From Methylosinus trichosporium OB3b (GTDB lineage: Bacteria > Pseudomonadota > Alphaproteobacteria > Rhizobiales > Beijerinckiaceae), in assembly GCF_002752655.1 (NCBI RefSeq), contig NZ_CP023739.1, positions 1-64,000 on the forward strand: DNA of 64,000 nt, read 5' to 3'. Below, piece after piece: positions 26,697 to 36,196 of the stretch. A model generated the notes under the pieces. That model searched no databases and was not told the origin of the DNA. It saw only the letters and a list, made by a program, of their open reading frames with translations. Within the stretch, counting starts at the first letter, position 1. Every line of letters starts with the position of its first letter. The position numbers were made by a program, and so were the translations under genes.

Positions 26697-28134
26697 GACG
26701 CCGCTCGTCCTGATCGGTCACGACGGGAGGAGGCAGGTGGTGCGGGCTGCGGACGCGGCGGCCATGGCTGCGGGCGCGCGCGTCGGAATGCCAGCCGCCA
26801 AGGCGCGGATTCTCGTGCAGGGTCTCGTCGTTCGAGATCACGACCCCGCGGCCGACGCCCAGGGCCTCGACCGTCTCGCACTGTGGGCGCTCCGACGCTA
26901 CGCGCCGATCGTCGCCGCCGATCCCCCGGATGGCTTGGTGATCGACTCTACCGGAGCCGATCATCTCCACGGCGGCGAAGAACCCATGCTCGCCGGCCTG
27001 ATCGACAGGCTTGCATCGTCCGGCGTGCGTGCGCGTGCGGCGATCGCCGACAGCTGGGGCGCGGCGCACGCCTTGGCTCGCTACGCCGCGCGGCCTGTGC
27101 TGATCGCGCCGCTCGGTCATAGCGGATCCGTGCTGACGGGCCTTCCGCTCGCCGCGCTTCGCCTGCCTGCCGACATGGTTGCGGCGCTCCATGTTCTCGG
27201 CTTCGAGCGGATCGGCGATCTCCTCGCGCAACCACGCGCGCCGCTCACTCTGCGCTTCGGGCCGCAGCTCGGGCGCCGCATCGATCAGGCCCTCGGAATT
27301 CTCAGCGAACCGATCGTGCCGATCCGACCGGACGAGCTGATCGAGGTGAGGCGCAACTTCGCGGAGCCCATCGGCGCGGCCGAGACCATAGCTCGTCATA
27401 TCGGCGAGCTGGTCGCCCAGCTCTGCGCCGGGCTGGAGGCCGAAGGGCTGGGAGCCAAGCGCCTCGACCTCATTTGTCACCGGGTGGACGATCGCCTGCA
27501 GGCGGTGCGTGTCGGGGTCGCCATGCCGGTGCGCGACGTGAAGCGCCTCACGCGGCTCCTGATCGACAAGATCGAGACGATCGAGCCCGGTTTCGGCATC
27601 GAAACCCTCAGCCTCGCCGCGACACTGGCCGAGCCGCTCGCGGAAAGGCAGATCCTGACCACGATGGTCGATGACGGAACGCCGGACGTCTCCGATCTCG
27701 TCGACACCCTCGTCAACCGCGTCGGTGAGCGTAGCCTCTACCGAGCTGCGCCGGTCGCCACCGAGACGCCCGAGCGCTCGGTGCTCCGAATTCCGGCCAT
27801 GGCGCCCGACACCGGCGAGACATGGCAGGGGCGCTGGCCGCGGCCGTCGCGGCTGTTGGCGTCGCCCGAACCGATCGAGACGCTGGCCGCCCTGCCGGAT
27901 CATCCGCCGGTCGCCTTCACCTGGCGTGGCGTGAGGCGGCGCGTCCGCCGGGCCGACGGACCCGAGCGCATCCGCGGCGAGTGGTGGCGGCGCGACGCAG
28001 AGCTGACCGCCGTGCGTGACTATTTCCGCGTCGAGGACGACGCCGGCGAACGCTACTGGATCTTCCGCTCCGGGGACGGCGAGGATCCCAACAGCGGCTC
28101 GCAGCGCTGGTTCCTGCACGGAGTGTTCGGATGA
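26611..28134 (+). CDS. imuB: ImuB, inactive Y-family polymerase-like mutasome hub
   Basis: 507 aa. It begins with [16 protein letters not shown], typical of ImuB, and lacks the catalytic acidic residues of Y-family polymerases. Y-family landmarks: [27 protein letters not shown] and [22 protein letters not shown]. ImuB bridges DnaE2 to the beta clamp. ATG 26611 is chosen because the conserved N-terminus starts there. The stop overlaps dnaE2 by ATGA. The order imuA-imuB-dnaE2 is the standard one. Confidence 0.9.
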   Translation: MVRVVSLFLPSWPADRLRRQAGDAAPPAETPLVLIGHDGRRQVVRAADAAAMAAGARVGMPAAKARILVQGLVVRDHDPAADAQGLDRLALWALRRYAPIVAADPPDGLVIDSTGADHLHGGEEPMLAGLIDRLASSGVRARAAIADSWGAAHALARYAARPVLIAPLGHSGSVLTGLPLAALRLPADMVAALHVLGFERIGDLLAQPRAPLTLRFGPQLGRRIDQALGILSEPIVPIRPDELIEVRRNFAEPIGAAETIARHIGELVAQLCAGLEAEGLGAKRLDLICHRVDDRLQAVRVGVAMPVRDVKRLTRLLIDKIETIEPGFGIETLSLAATLAEPLAERQILTTMVDDGTPDVSDLVDTLVNRVGERSLYRAAPVATETPERSVLRIPAMAPDTGETWQGRWPRPSRLLASPEPIETLAALPDHPPVAFTWRGVRRRVRRADGPERIRGEWWRRDAELTAVRDYFRVEDDAGERYWIFRSGDGEDPNSGSQRWFLHGVFG

Positions 28135-31100
28135 GCGGCCCATTCCGCTACGCCGAGCTGCAGGTCACATCGCATTTTTCGTTTCTGCGCGGCGCGTCAT
28201 CCTGCGACGAGATTTTCGCCCAGGCGGCGCTGCAGGGCGTCGAAGCGGTCGCCGTGGTCGACCGCAACTCGCTGGCCGGCGTCGTGCGCGCATTCGAGGC
28301 CGCCAAGACGACCGGCGTGCGCCTCATCGTCGGCTGTCGCCTCGATCTCATCGATGGCATGTCGGTGCTGGTCTATCCGACCGACCGCGCCGCCTATGGC
28401 CGCCTTTGCCGGCTGCTGTCGCTCGGCAAGAGGCGCGGCGGCAAGGCGAAATGCCTCCTGGAATGGGCCGATCTCGTCGCCTTCAGCGAGGGCCTGATCG
28501 GCATCCTCGTTCCTGACGAGGCCGATGAGACCTGCGGCCTGCGATTGCGCCGGCTGCGCGACGCCTTCGGCGACCGCGCCTATCTCGCATTGACGCTTCG
28601 CCGGCGCCCGAACGACCAGCTTCGCATCCACGAGCTGTCGACCATGGCCGCGCGGATGCGCGTGCCGAGCGTCGTCACCAATGACGTGCTCTATCACGCG
28701 CCCGACCGGCGAATGCTGCAGGATGTCGTGACCTGCATTCGCCACGGCGTCACCATCGACGAGCTCGGCGATCGACGCGAGCACGGCGACCGCTACATGA
28801 AGCCGCCCGAGGAAATGCGCCGGCTGTTCCCGCGCAATCCCGAGGCGGTCGCGCGCACGATCGAGATCGCGGCGCGTTGCCGCTTCGACCTCGGGGAGCT
28901 TTCCTACCAATATCCGGAAGAGCGCGACGATCCGACGCTCACTCCGCAGGAGACGCTGGAAAAGCTCGTCTGGGAAGGCGCAGAAACGCGCTATCCCGAA
29001 GGCGTGCCGGAGAGCGTCCGGGCGTCCCTGCGGCACGAGCTGGGCCTGATCGAGAAGCTTCGATACGCGCCGTATTTTCTCACGGTGAACAGCATCGTCC
29101 GCTTCGCCCGCTCCCGGGATATCCTCTGCCAGGGTCGTGGGTCGGCCGCCAATTCCGCCGTCTGCTACGTGCTCGGCGTCACCTCGATCGATCCCGGCCG
29201 CAACGACCTTCTGTTCGAGAGGTTCGTCAGCGAGGAGCGCCGCGAGCCGCCGGACATCGATGTCGATTTCGAGCACGAACGGCGCGAGATCGTCATGCAG
29301 TGGGTATTCGACACCTATGGCCGCGACCGCGCGGCGCTTTGCTCGACGGTGATCCGCTATCGAGCCAAGGGCGCGATGCGCGACGTCGGCAAGGCGCTCG
29401 GCCTCACTCAGGATATCGTCGAGACGCTGTCGAGCCGGGTCTGGGAACAATCGGAGGGCGCCGAGGACGAACACGGCGGAGCGCTCGGCGACCGGCGCTT
29501 GCGCTTGGCGCTCGACCTCGCGCGTCAGCTCATGGGGACGCCCCGGCATCTGTCGCAGCATCCCGGCGGATTCGTGCTCACCCAGGACAGGCTCGACGAG
29601 CTTGTCCCGATCGAGCCGGCCGCGATGGACGCCCGGCAGGTGATCGAATGGGACAAGGACGACATCGACGCCATGAAGTTCATGAAGGTCGACGTGCTGG
29701 CTCTGGGGATGCTGAGCTGCATGAAGCGCGGCCTCGACATGCTCGCCGATCACAAGGGAATCCATCTCGATCTCGCCGCCATCCCGGCGGAGGATCCGCG
29801 CACCTACGCGATGATCCGGCGCGCCGACACGCTCGGAACCTTTCAGATCGAGTCCCGCGCGCAGATGTCGATGTTGCCGCGGCTGAAGCCGCGGACCTTC
29901 TACGATCTCGTCGTGCAGGTCGCGATCGTCAGGCCGGGACCGATCCAGGGCGACATGGTCCACCCCTATCTGCGCCGCCGGGAAGGGCTGGAGCCCGTCG
30001 TCTTCCCGAAGCCGGAGCTCGAAAAAGTGCTCGGCAAGACCTTGGGCGTTCCGCTCTTTCAGGAACAGGCCATGCGCGTGGCGATCGAATGCGCCGGCTT
30101 CACGCCCGGCGAAGCCGATATGCTGCGCAAATCCATGGCCACGTTCAAATTCACCGGCGGAGTCTCCGGATTCAAGCAGAAGCTGATCGAAGGGATGGTC
30201 GACCGCGGCTATGAGCGCGACTTCGCCGAGCAGACTTTCCGCCAGCTCGAAGGCTTCGGCTCTTACGGCTTTCCGGAATCGCACGCGGCCTCTTTCGCGC
30301 TCATCGCCTATGCCAGCGCCTGGCTGAAATGCTGGCATCCCGATGTGTTCTGCGCGGCGCTGCTGAACGCTCAGCCCATGGGCTTCTATGCGCCGGCCCA
30401 GATCGTCAGGGACGCGGTCGCGCATCGAGTCGATGTGCGGCCAGTCTGCGTCAACGCCTCGCGCTGGGATTGCGCGCTGGAGCCGACCGAGGACGACAGC
30501 CGCTTCGCTGTGCGCCTCGGCCTGCGCATGGTCAAAGGTCTCGCCAACGCCCATGGCGGCGCCATCGTCGCCGCACGCGCCGACCGGCCCTTCGCCTCGG
30601 TCGACGATCTCTGGCGCCGCGCCGGCGTCCCATCCGCGGTTCTGGTCCATCTCGCCGAAGCCGACGCCTTCCGTCCGGCCCTGGGGCTCGCCCGCCGCGA
30701 AGCGTTATGGGCGATCAAGGCGCTGCGGGACGAGCCGCTTCCTCTCTTCGCCGCCGCCTCCGCGCGGGAGGCCGAATTCGTCCCCGAGGTGAGCGAGCCG
30801 GCGGTGACATTGCGGCCGATGACAGCGGGCGGCGAGGTCGTCGAGGACTACGGCCATGTCGGGCTGACGTTGAGGGCGCACCCGCTCAGCTTCCTACGCG
30901 AGGATCTCCGGCGCCGGCGCATCGTCACTTGCGCCGAGTCGATGGTGGCGCGCGACGGCCTCTGGCTGGAAGCCGCCGGCATCGTCCTCGTCCGCCAGCG
31001 TCCGGGCAGCGCCAAGGGGGTCATGTTCGTCACCTTGGAGGACGAGACCGGCATCGCCAACCTCGTGATCTGGGCGAAGGTGCTCGAGGCGAACCGGCGC

Positions 31101-31337
31101 GCAATCCTGTCGGCCGGCATGATGGCGGCGCACGGACGCGTCCAGCGCGAGGGCGACGTTGTTCATCTGGTCGCGCAGCGCATCACGGACTTATCGGCCG
31201 ACCTCGCCAGTGTGGGCAGCAGGGAAGCGGCGTTTCCTCTCCCACATGGACGCGGCGACCAGCTTCGCCGCGGCGTTTCCGGTCGTCCCGATTTGCCCAG
31301 AGGCTCGATAAGAGTGAGAAGCCGGGATTTCCACTGA
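28131..31337 (+). CDS. dnaE2: Error-prone DNA polymerase III alpha subunit DnaE2 (ImuC)
   Basis: 1068 aa C-family polymerase for translesion synthesis. The PHP domain starts [18 protein letters not shown]; catalytic Asp residues are in [14 protein letters not shown] near residue 380; the palm continues through [36 protein letters not shown] and [20 protein letters not shown]. The C-terminus ends RSRDFH, as in DnaE2. Its start overlaps the imuB stop. Expression should follow LexA through the imuA promoter. A plasmid copy may raise host mutability under stress. Confidence 0.93.
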   Translation: MSGPFRYAELQVTSHFSFLRGASSCDEIFAQAALQGVEAVAVVDRNSLAGVVRAFEAAKTTGVRLIVGCRLDLIDGMSVLVYPTDRAAYGRLCRLLSLGKRRGGKAKCLLEWADLVAFSEGLIGILVPDEADETCGLRLRRLRDAFGDRAYLALTLRRRPNDQLRIHELSTMAARMRVPSVVTNDVLYHAPDRRMLQDVVTCIRHGVTIDELGDRREHGDRYMKPPEEMRRLFPRNPEAVARTIEIAARCRFDLGELSYQYPEERDDPTLTPQETLEKLVWEGAETRYPEGVPESVRASLRHELGLIEKLRYAPYFLTVNSIVRFARSRDILCQGRGSAANSAVCYVLGVTSIDPGRNDLLFERFVSEERREPPDIDVDFEHERREIVMQWVFDTYGRDRAALCSTVIRYRAKGAMRDVGKALGLTQDIVETLSSRVWEQSEGAEDEHGGALGDRRLRLALDLARQLMGTPRHLSQHPGGFVLTQDRLDELVPIEPAAMDARQVIEWDKDDIDAMKFMKVDVLALGMLSCMKRGLDMLADHKGIHLDLAAIPAEDPRTYAMIRRADTLGTFQIESRAQMSMLPRLKPRTFYDLVVQVAIVRPGPIQGDMVHPYLRRREGLEPVVFPKPELEKVLGKTLGVPLFQEQAMRVAIECAGFTPGEADMLRKSMATFKFTGGVSGFKQKLIEGMVDRGYERDFAEQTFRQLEGFGSYGFPESHAASFALIAYASAWLKCWHPDVFCAALLNAQPMGFYAPAQIVRDAVAHRVDVRPVCVNASRWDCALEPTEDDSRFAVRLGLRMVKGLANAHGGAIVAARADRPFASVDDLWRRAGVPSAVLVHLAEADAFRPALGLARREALWAIKALRDEPLPLFAAASAREAEFVPEVSEPAVTLRPMTAGGEVVEDYGHVGLTLRAHPLSFLREDLRRRRIVTCAESMVARDGLWLEAAGIVLVRQRPGSAKGVMFVTLEDETGIANLVIWAKVLEANRRAILSAGMMAAHGRVQREGDVVHLVAQRITDLSADLASVGSREAAFPLPHGRGDQLRRGVSGRPDLPRGSIRVRSRDFH

Positions 31338-31722
31338 TCACGCAAGCGGGCTCAAAAAAATTCGTCACCCGCGCCGCGCGCAGCCATCGCCGCGCCGGCG
31401 GCCCTTCCAAATTCAACTTTTGCGCAATTCGACGCGCATCAGCGCGCTTTGCGCGCGTACTTCGCCGGCTCGGCTCTGCCCGCCCCGGAGGGGCGTCCGG
31501 CACCAACGGTGCAATGGTCCATAATGGTTGTTTTTGCCGTCCCGTTGCTGTCCCGGGTCTGTCTCGGAGGTGTCGCGGAAGCGTCCCGCTCGGCGGGGGC
31601 GTAAGCAAGAAGCGGGCCGCTATGGCGGCCGGAGCGCGGGACGCGCGGCTTCTCATTCGCGCAGATGCGACTCACGGTGACCCGTCAAGAGCGAATTTGC
31701 AACCCGCGGGGGTCAGAGCGCG
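31338..31722. promoter_or_regulatory. Intergenic region with a long branched inverted repeat (31581-31644)
   Basis: 385 bp with no gene. The outer arms GCGTCCCG (31581-31588) and CGGGACGC (31637-31644) enclose an inner hairpin GGCCGC-TATG-GCGGCC (31615-31630). It lies 79 bases before a plus-strand operon. The architecture resembles the repeats of the 40-62 kb region but without their GCAAGGG motif. It could be a promoter/operator, a terminator after dnaE2 or an oriT-type site. Confidence 0.5.
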
Positions 31723-32412
31723 ATGCAGAAGAAGACGGAACGGGTTCTCGGGCTGATCGCCCGGCCGGCGAACCGATCTGCGCTGTTTTGGTGGATGCTC
31801 GAAAACCACGATCGGATCGCCGAGGCGTCGCGCGGAACGCGGATGGACTGGCGGGGGTTGTGCGCGGAATTCGCGGCGATGGGAATGGGCGACACGACGG
31901 GCAAGCCCATGTCGGAGGCCAACGCGCGAAAGACCTGGTTCCGGGCGCGGCGCGAAAAGCAGCGGCGCGACGAAGCGGCGCGAGCGAGCGAGGCGGCGCG
32001 GGCGGCCGCCGCCGAGGTGCGAAAGAGCTACCCGTCACGGCAGCCGGCGGACTTGCGGCCGCTGGCGGCGACGAATGGCGCGGGGAGCTCGGTCGCGAGC
32101 GGCCCGGGGGGCCGGCGCGTGCTCGCTCTGCCGAAAGCCGGCGCGCCCGGCGTTCGCGAGGGACTGGTGCGACATCCGATCGAGCCCCAGCGGGCGGTGC
32201 AGCAGCGCGTCGCGGCCGAGGCGGACATTCGCACACGCATGAGCGAGACCGGGGAGGACGGGCGTCTGACGCCGCGCGCGATCGAACTGACAATGGCGTG
32301 GAGCGGGATGCAGGCGCGCCGAGCGGACAAGTGGACGGGCATAGCGCAGGGACTGCTCGTCCTCGAGGACGAGGTGCTTCTGGTCGAGTTCGAAACGGCG
32401 AGGCGGCCATGA
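31723..32412 (+). CDS. Hypothetical plasmid protein, possible DNA-binding partner of the ParA-like gene
   Basis: 229 aa, basic. The N-terminus (FWWMLENHDRIAEASRGTRM then DWRGLCAEFAAMGMGD and MSEANARKTWFRARREKQRR) looks like a helix-turn-helix plus basic helix, followed by an Ala/Arg-rich coiled segment. The C-terminus has LTPRAIELTMAWSGMQA. The stop overlaps an ATG in the next frame (ATGA at 32409). First in a three-gene set (DNA-binding-like, ParA-like ATPase, membrane/coiled coil) like traK-traL-traM of IncP or stbABC of R388; that equivalence is inference. Confidence 0.6.
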   Translation: MQKKTERVLGLIARPANRSALFWWMLENHDRIAEASRGTRMDWRGLCAEFAAMGMGDTTGKPMSEANARKTWFRARREKQRRDEAARASEAARAAAAEVRKSYPSRQPADLRPLAATNGAGSSVASGPGGRRVLALPKAGAPGVREGLVRHPIEPQRAVQQRVAAEADIRTRMSETGEDGRLTPRAIELTMAWSGMQARRADKWTGIAQGLLVLEDEVLLVEFETARRP

Positions 32413-32516
32413 CGAAGGGACACAAAAATCCGAATTCATATTCGCACAGGCTGGGGCGACGTTTGCGGCGTCGGCGCGGCCAAGACGGCGGCGGTCGAGA
32501 AGCGGAGGCTATGACG

Positions 32517-33350
32517 ATGGCAAAGGTCGAAAACCAAATCGAAGACACGGGAACCGCGGTCACTGGCGCGCCGAAGGCGGGCGAAGGCGCCGCGCTTCCC
32601 GTGCTGATCATGATGCTGGGCCGGGGTCGAGTCGGGAAGACGGCGACGGCGACGACGCTCATTCAATATTATCGGTCGGCGGGCGGGCAATTGCAGGTCT
32701 GGAATGCGGACCAACAAAACGAGACGCACAGCCTGTCGCGTTTTCATATGGACGCGCTGGAACCGCGCCCGGGGAGCACTTTCGAGGACCGAAAGCGCTG
32801 GCTGGAGGAAAGGATTCAGGATCAGAGTCGGGCGCGATTTCACGCCTTGATCGACTTTCCCGGCGGGGATTCGACCGTGTTGAAGCTGGCGCAGGAGACG
32901 CGCCTCATTCGTTTGTTGAAGCGGATGGGCATCCGGCCGGTGGCGGTCCACGTCGTCGGGCCGGAAAAGGCCGATCTCGATTATCTGCGCCACATGGCGG
33001 CGGCGGATGTGTTCATGCCGGAGGCGACGCTCATCGTTTTGAACGGGGGCCTCGTGCAGTCGGGTCAGTCGGTCGATCAGGCGTTTGCGGAAATTATGAC
33101 GGACGGCGTCATTCTGGACGCTGTTTCGAGGGGCGCGGTGGTGATCACCATGCCGGCGCTTCCCTGCATGTCGGATATCATGGATCTGGGGATTTCGTTC
33201 CGCGACGCGGCGGATGGGAATTTCGAGACGGGCGAAGAACTGCTGTCGTTGTTCAATCGGGCTCGGACGGAGATTTTCTTGGAGGAGGAGCTTCCCGAGG
33301 CGTTGAGCGGGATTCCGCTGGCGTGGACTCCTGCGACGAAGGAGGCATGA
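32517..33350 (+). CDS. ParA/MinD-like ATPase (TraL/StbB-like)
   Basis: 277 aa. A deviant Walker A, GRGRVGKTATATTL, near residue 37 replaces the usual KGGVGKT, followed by QVWNADQQNETHSLSRF and ALIDFPGGDSTVLKL, where ParA-type proteins have their second acidic motif. No membrane segment. GGAGG is 8 bases before ATG 32517; ATG 32511 or the coupled ATG 32409 would add residues, the latter an Arg-rich leader. Such ATPases act in plasmid stabilisation or transfer. The full ParA family is broad, so TraL/StbB is only the best guess. Confidence 0.68.
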   Translation: MAKVENQIEDTGTAVTGAPKAGEGAALPVLIMMLGRGRVGKTATATTLIQYYRSAGGQLQVWNADQQNETHSLSRFHMDALEPRPGSTFEDRKRWLEERIQDQSRARFHALIDFPGGDSTVLKLAQETRLIRLLKRMGIRPVAVHVVGPEKADLDYLRHMAAADVFMPEATLIVLNGGLVQSGQSVDQAFAEIMTDGVILDAVSRGAVVITMPALPCMSDIMDLGISFRDAADGNFETGEELLSLFNRARTEIFLEEELPEALSGIPLAWTPATKEA

Positions 33351-33352
33351 TC

Positions 33353-34042
33353 ATGTTGGATCAGACCAATCGGCCGAGTGGCGCGCAGGCGTTCGAGACG
33401 GCGACGATCACGGAGCCGCTCGAAGGAGCGATCCGCGAGGTCGAGCAGGCGGCTCACGGCTGGGGCGTTCGAACGAACCATCCAGAGGGTCGGTTCATAG
33501 CGGTGTTCATGGCGGCGCTGCGGGCGCTCGGGTCGCTCGTTGCGGGATCGGTGGCGGAAATGCGAGAGATCGTTCGCGGCGCGCAGAGCGCGACGGATGC
33601 GGAGATCGCGCGGCTTCGTGAGGCGAACCGAATGGCTGCTCTGGCGATCCGGCAGGCGGAAGTTGTTCAGGAGACGATCGTCAGCAATGTCTGCAAGGAC
33701 CTAGTGAAGAATCTGACGAGCGAATCGCAGCAATGGCTGGTTCTGGCGGAGAACAATATCCATCGTCGCCGCACGCGCATTTTCGCGATGAAGATGAGCG
33801 CGGCGGCGGTGGCGCTGCTGAGTGTGAGCTTTTGGTCCGGCTATCAGATTCGCGTGTTGCAGGACGAACCGGCGCTGCAATCGCTGGCGCGTTGCGCGAA
33901 GACGCCGATGCGTGTGGCGATACAGGGCCAGCCGACGGGCGACTGGGTGTGCAAGCTGGAGACGCTGGCTCCGCGGGAGTGGCGCGATTTGCCGGACGAA
34001 CTGAAGCATCGATGGCTGACGTGGTGGCCATTTTCGGGCTGA
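33353..34042 (+). CDS. Coiled-coil/membrane protein following the ParA-like gene
   Basis: 229 aa. A helical N-terminal part with heptads (VAEMREIVRGAQSATDAEI) leads to one membrane segment about residues 143-162 (MSAAAVALLSVSFWSGYQIR), then a C-terminal part with two Cys (SLARCAKT; DWVCKLE) that may face the periplasm. AAGGAGG is 7 bases before ATG 33353. Third in the set, in the position of TraM/StbC. A 59-bp piece of this gene (33842-33900) is repeated at 34590-34648. Confidence 0.6.
   Translation: MLDQTNRPSGAQAFETATITEPLEGAIREVEQAAHGWGVRTNHPEGRFIAVFMAALRALGSLVAGSVAEMREIVRGAQSATDAEIARLREANRMAALAIRQAEVVQETIVSNVCKDLVKNLTSESQQWLVLAENNIHRRRTRIFAMKMSAAAVALLSVSFWSGYQIRVLQDEPALQSLARCAKTPMRVAIQGQPTGDWVCKLETLAPREWRDLPDELKHRWLTWWPFSG
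33842..33900 (+). repeat. 59-bp segment duplicated at 34590-34648 (copy 1)
   Basis: It encodes YQIRVLQDEPALQSLARCA in the gene at 33353-34042. 57 of 59 bases match copy 2. Confidence 0.9.
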
Positions 34043-34067
34043 GGCCGCGCCGGCGGTTCTGATTACG

Positions 34068-34106
34068 GATGATGGGCAGATGCGCGACGCGTGTCTGCCC
34101 ATCATC
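34068..34106. repeat. Perfect 13-bp inverted repeat
   Basis: GATGATGGGCAGA (34068-34080) and its complement (34094-34106) with a 13-base spacer. It lies between two plus-strand genes. A 26-codon ORF (34080-34160) crosses it but is weak. No T-run follows, so it is not a standard terminator; it could be a protein-binding or processing site. Confidence 0.7.
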
Positions 34107-34164
34107 GAGGACGCGTTCGCCGCCGAGGTCGACCGGCGCAAAAAGGACCTGAAGACATAGAAAA

Positions 34165-34482
34165 ATGAACGTCATCAAATGGATGGATGAAATCGTGTTC
34201 TCCGTCGCCGTCGCGGTCGGTTACAGCCTGGCGGTCGTTCCGATGGCGATCTGGCCGAATTACGTCAGTGCGCTGTTGCTGGAGCCGGAAGCGCCTCGAG
34301 ATCGCGGATACCGCATCGCTCCGACGCCTGCCGACCGCATTCTCAGCGTGATTACCTTGATGACGGCGGGATTGGCGACGATCGGCGCGTCCATAGTCGG
34401 AATGGGATCGGCCGGCGCCGCCCGGAAATACGCGACGATCCGAATGTGGGCTTTCGGAAGAATGGCGGAACCCGCCGAGTGA
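34165..34482 (+). CDS. Small inner-membrane protein
   Basis: 105 aa with two hydrophobic segments, about residues 10-30 (FSVAVAVGYSLAVVPMAIW) and 58-82 (ILSVITLMTAGLATIGASIV). Not recognised. It follows the ParA-like set on the same strand after a 122-base gap containing a strong hairpin. It may be part of the same transfer or maintenance module. Confidence 0.5.
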   Translation: MNVIKWMDEIVFSVAVAVGYSLAVVPMAIWPNYVSALLLEPEAPRDRGYRIAPTPADRILSVITLMTAGLATIGASIVGMGSAGAARKYATIRMWAFGRMAEPAE

Positions 34483-34488
34483 CGATCA

Positions 34489-34587
34489 CTAGAAGAGCCG
34501 CAGGACGATATCGTTGTTGTTCGCGATCGATAGCGACTGGACGGCAAGCTGCTGCTGGTTCTCCAAGGCCTGCAAGCGCGTGGATTC
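34489..34587 (-). pseudogene. 3' end of a flagellin gene (remnant)
   Basis: On the minus strand 32 codons read ESTRLQALENQQQLAVQSL and then SIANNNDIVLRLF plus a stop. This is the conserved flagellin C-terminus (STRLQALQTQQQLAVQ, SIAN, LSLF). Nothing upstream continues the gene; the fragment meets the duplicated 59-bp segment after 2 bases. It is a recombination scar, not a working gene. Confidence 0.75.
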
Positions 34588-34589
34588 CG

Positions 34590-34648
34590 TATCAGATTCG
34601 CGTGTTGCAGGACGAGCCGGCGCTGCAATCGCTGGCGCGCTGCGCGAA
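34590..34648 (+). repeat. 59-bp duplicated segment (copy 2), partial gene copy
   Basis: It matches 33842-33900 at 57 of 59 bases. It carries the codons of YQIRVLQDEPALQSLARCA without the rest of that gene, next to the flagellin scrap. Confidence 0.9.
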
Positions 34649-34712
34649 TGGACGGCGTTCATTCGCGTGTCTCCTGTCAGAGTGGCGAATCCGAAGCGCT
34701 GAGAGCGCTCGG

Positions 34713-34892
34713 TCATTCGGGGTCGGGGGGCTTCTGTCTGGCGCGGCGATAGGAGGCCTTGCCCTTTTTCGGCGCGACGATTTTGGGGCGGGCGTCGAGA
34801 GCGATCTCGGCACCGGCGTTGGCGGCGCGTCGGCGCAGGGCGCGGGCGGCCTGGTTGATCGGGCGGGCGATGGGCCGGCGGGTGAGAGGCAT
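34713..34892 (-). CDS. Small basic hypothetical protein (59 aa)
   Basis: A minus-strand ORF too short for usual thresholds: MPLTRRPIARPINQAARALR at the start and KIVAPKKGKASYRRARQKP near the end. Strongly basic, possibly nucleic-acid binding. There is no clear ribosome site, and the reading depends on good codon use and on lying in a row of minus-strand genes of the same type. Confidence 0.38.
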   Translation of the reverse strand: MPLTRRPIARPINQAARALRRRAANAGAEIALDARPKIVAPKKGKASYRRARQKPPDPE

Positions 34893-35003
34893 AGCGATGA
34901 CTTTCGGGGTAGCGACGCGAGCCGTGAGCTGGATGGGGCGCTTTCCTCGTCGGGGGGAACGTCGATAAAATGCGGAAGCCTTGCGGCTCCCGCACGTTTT
35001 TCG

Positions 35004-35453
35004 TCAAGCGCCGAAGGCGTCGATTTCGGCCTGGGGAGACTTGCGCTCTGCGGGCTCGGCCCGATCGGCGGCTTTCACGAACTGGGCGACGAATGTGAAG
35101 CTCGTTCCCGAATTGCCGTTGAACGGCTTCCAATATCCGCGCATGTCCAACGTTGCGCCGATCGCATATCCGGCGACGATCGCGTCGAATTCGTCGCGGC
35201 TCATATGATCAGGGGCGTACCAGACGGCGCGGGCCTCGCGGCCGTTCGGCTGGTCGCCATAGAAATGGAGGGTGCGGTCGCCGGCGATGGTGAAGCGGGC
35301 GTCCGGGTGATCGGCGAGGGTGACGCGGAGGGCGTCGCGGGATCGCAGGAGGCGACGGGTGTGGTCGGCGGCGATGGCGTCGGCGCGGCGGCGCTGTTCC
35401 TGCTCGCGCTGCTCGGCGGCGTTCGGGCGGCGGAGCTTGCTGAAGTCGAACAT
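35004..35453 (-). CDS. Hypothetical plasmid protein
   Basis: 149 aa. It starts FDFSKLRRPNAAEQREQEQR, a charged helix, then an alpha/beta part with TIAGDRTLHFYGDQPNGREA and WYAPDHMSRDEFDAIVAGY; the ending KSPQAEIDAFGA resembles that of its neighbours (KSAAAELGAFG). GGAGA is 5 bases before ATG 35453; an ATG at 35465 lies within that region and is less likely. Not recognised; the shared C-terminal ending suggests a small related set of proteins. Confidence 0.6.
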   Translation of the reverse strand: MFDFSKLRRPNAAEQREQEQRRRADAIAADHTRRLLRSRDALRVTLADHPDARFTIAGDRTLHFYGDQPNGREARAVWYAPDHMSRDEFDAIVAGYAIGATLDMRGYWKPFNGNSGTSFTFVAQFVKAADRAEPAERKSPQAEIDAFGA

Positions 35454-35484
35454 GACGTTCTCCATCGAGATCGCGAGAGAGGGA

Positions 35485-35508
35485 GGCGGGGCGCTTTCGC
35501 TCCCCGCC
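35485..35508 (-). terminator. Hairpin after the 35517-36113 gene
   Basis: GGCGGGG and CCCCGCC arms lie just past the stop in the minus direction. No T-run, so possibly a processing or attenuation hairpin. A very similar one follows the paralogous gene at 37515-37538. Confidence 0.45.
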
Positions 35509-35516
35509 AGGCGGCT

Positions 35517-36113
35517 TCAGCCGAAGGCGCCCAATTCGGCGGCGGCGGACTTGCGCTCGACGGTCTCGGCTTCGCTCGGGGCGACGTAGGGCTTCCAATC
35601 CTCGCCGGTGATTTCGAGGTATGCGTCGATGGCGCCGTGGGCGGCGGCGAGCAAGGCGTAGGACTGCATAGCGAGATCAGCGGCGAACTGGCGGGCGCGC
35701 TGGGCCTTGCTCTCGAAGCCGGCGGGGGCGTCGCGGTCCTCGTCGCGGCTATCGTTGGCGAGCTTGGCGGTGAGGGCGCGGGCTTCGGTCAGCTTGTCGG
35801 AATAGAAGCGCCCGGCTCCCTGGGCGGAGGCGACATAGATTCCGACGACGCGCTGGAAGTGCATTTGAGCGGCCTTCTCATTGAGGGCGTCGTCGAAGGC
35901 GAGCGCGGTTTCACGAAGGAGCTTTTCATGAGACGCGCGAATGCCGAGATAGTCCGGGGTGGAGAGGCCGAAGGCGGTTGCGATGCTGACGGCCTGTGCG
36001 TCGGTGGGGCAGAGGAGGCGGGCGGCCTCGAAAGAGATTTGCGGACGAGGGGGGCGCGCGTTCTTGTTGGCTTTGGCGGCGACGGCGGCGGACTTCTGAG
36101 AGCGATTAGCCAT
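35517..36113 (-). CDS. Hypothetical plasmid protein, paralogue of 37547-38125
   Basis: 198 aa, helical. It opens with a basic Ala/Lys-rich segment, then RPQISFEAARLLCPTDAQAV, MHFQRVVGIYVASAQGAGRF, ESKAQRARQFAADLA and EITGEDWKPYVAPSE. It shares most of its length with the gene at 37547-38125. Start ATG 36113 has AAGGA upstream; the longer frame to 36197 runs into an inverted repeat. No known domain. A large branched inverted repeat precedes it. Confidence 0.62.
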   Translation of the reverse strand: MANRSQKSAAVAAKANKNARPPRPQISFEAARLLCPTDAQAVSIATAFGLSTPDYLGIRASHEKLLRETALAFDDALNEKAAQMHFQRVVGIYVASAQGAGRFYSDKLTEARALTAKLANDSRDEDRDAPAGFESKAQRARQFAADLAMQSYALLAAAHGAIDAYLEITGEDWKPYVAPSEAETVERKSAAAELGAFG

Positions 36114-36148
36114 GACGAATTTCCTTTTTTCCAAATGGACTGGCCCCT

Positions 36149-36196
36149 TGCCAGTGCCGAGGCTCGGCCCTTCAGGGCCGCGCCTTGGCATTGGCA
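36149..36196 (-). promoter_or_regulatory. Branched inverted repeat upstream of the 35517-36113 gene
   Basis: The outer arms TGCCAGTGCCGAGG and CCTTGGCATTGGCA pair with 2 mismatches and enclose CGGCCC-TTCA-GGGCCG (36165-36180). The layout is like the family at 40-62 kb but the sequence differs, so it is an analogous or diverged member. Confidence 0.55.
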
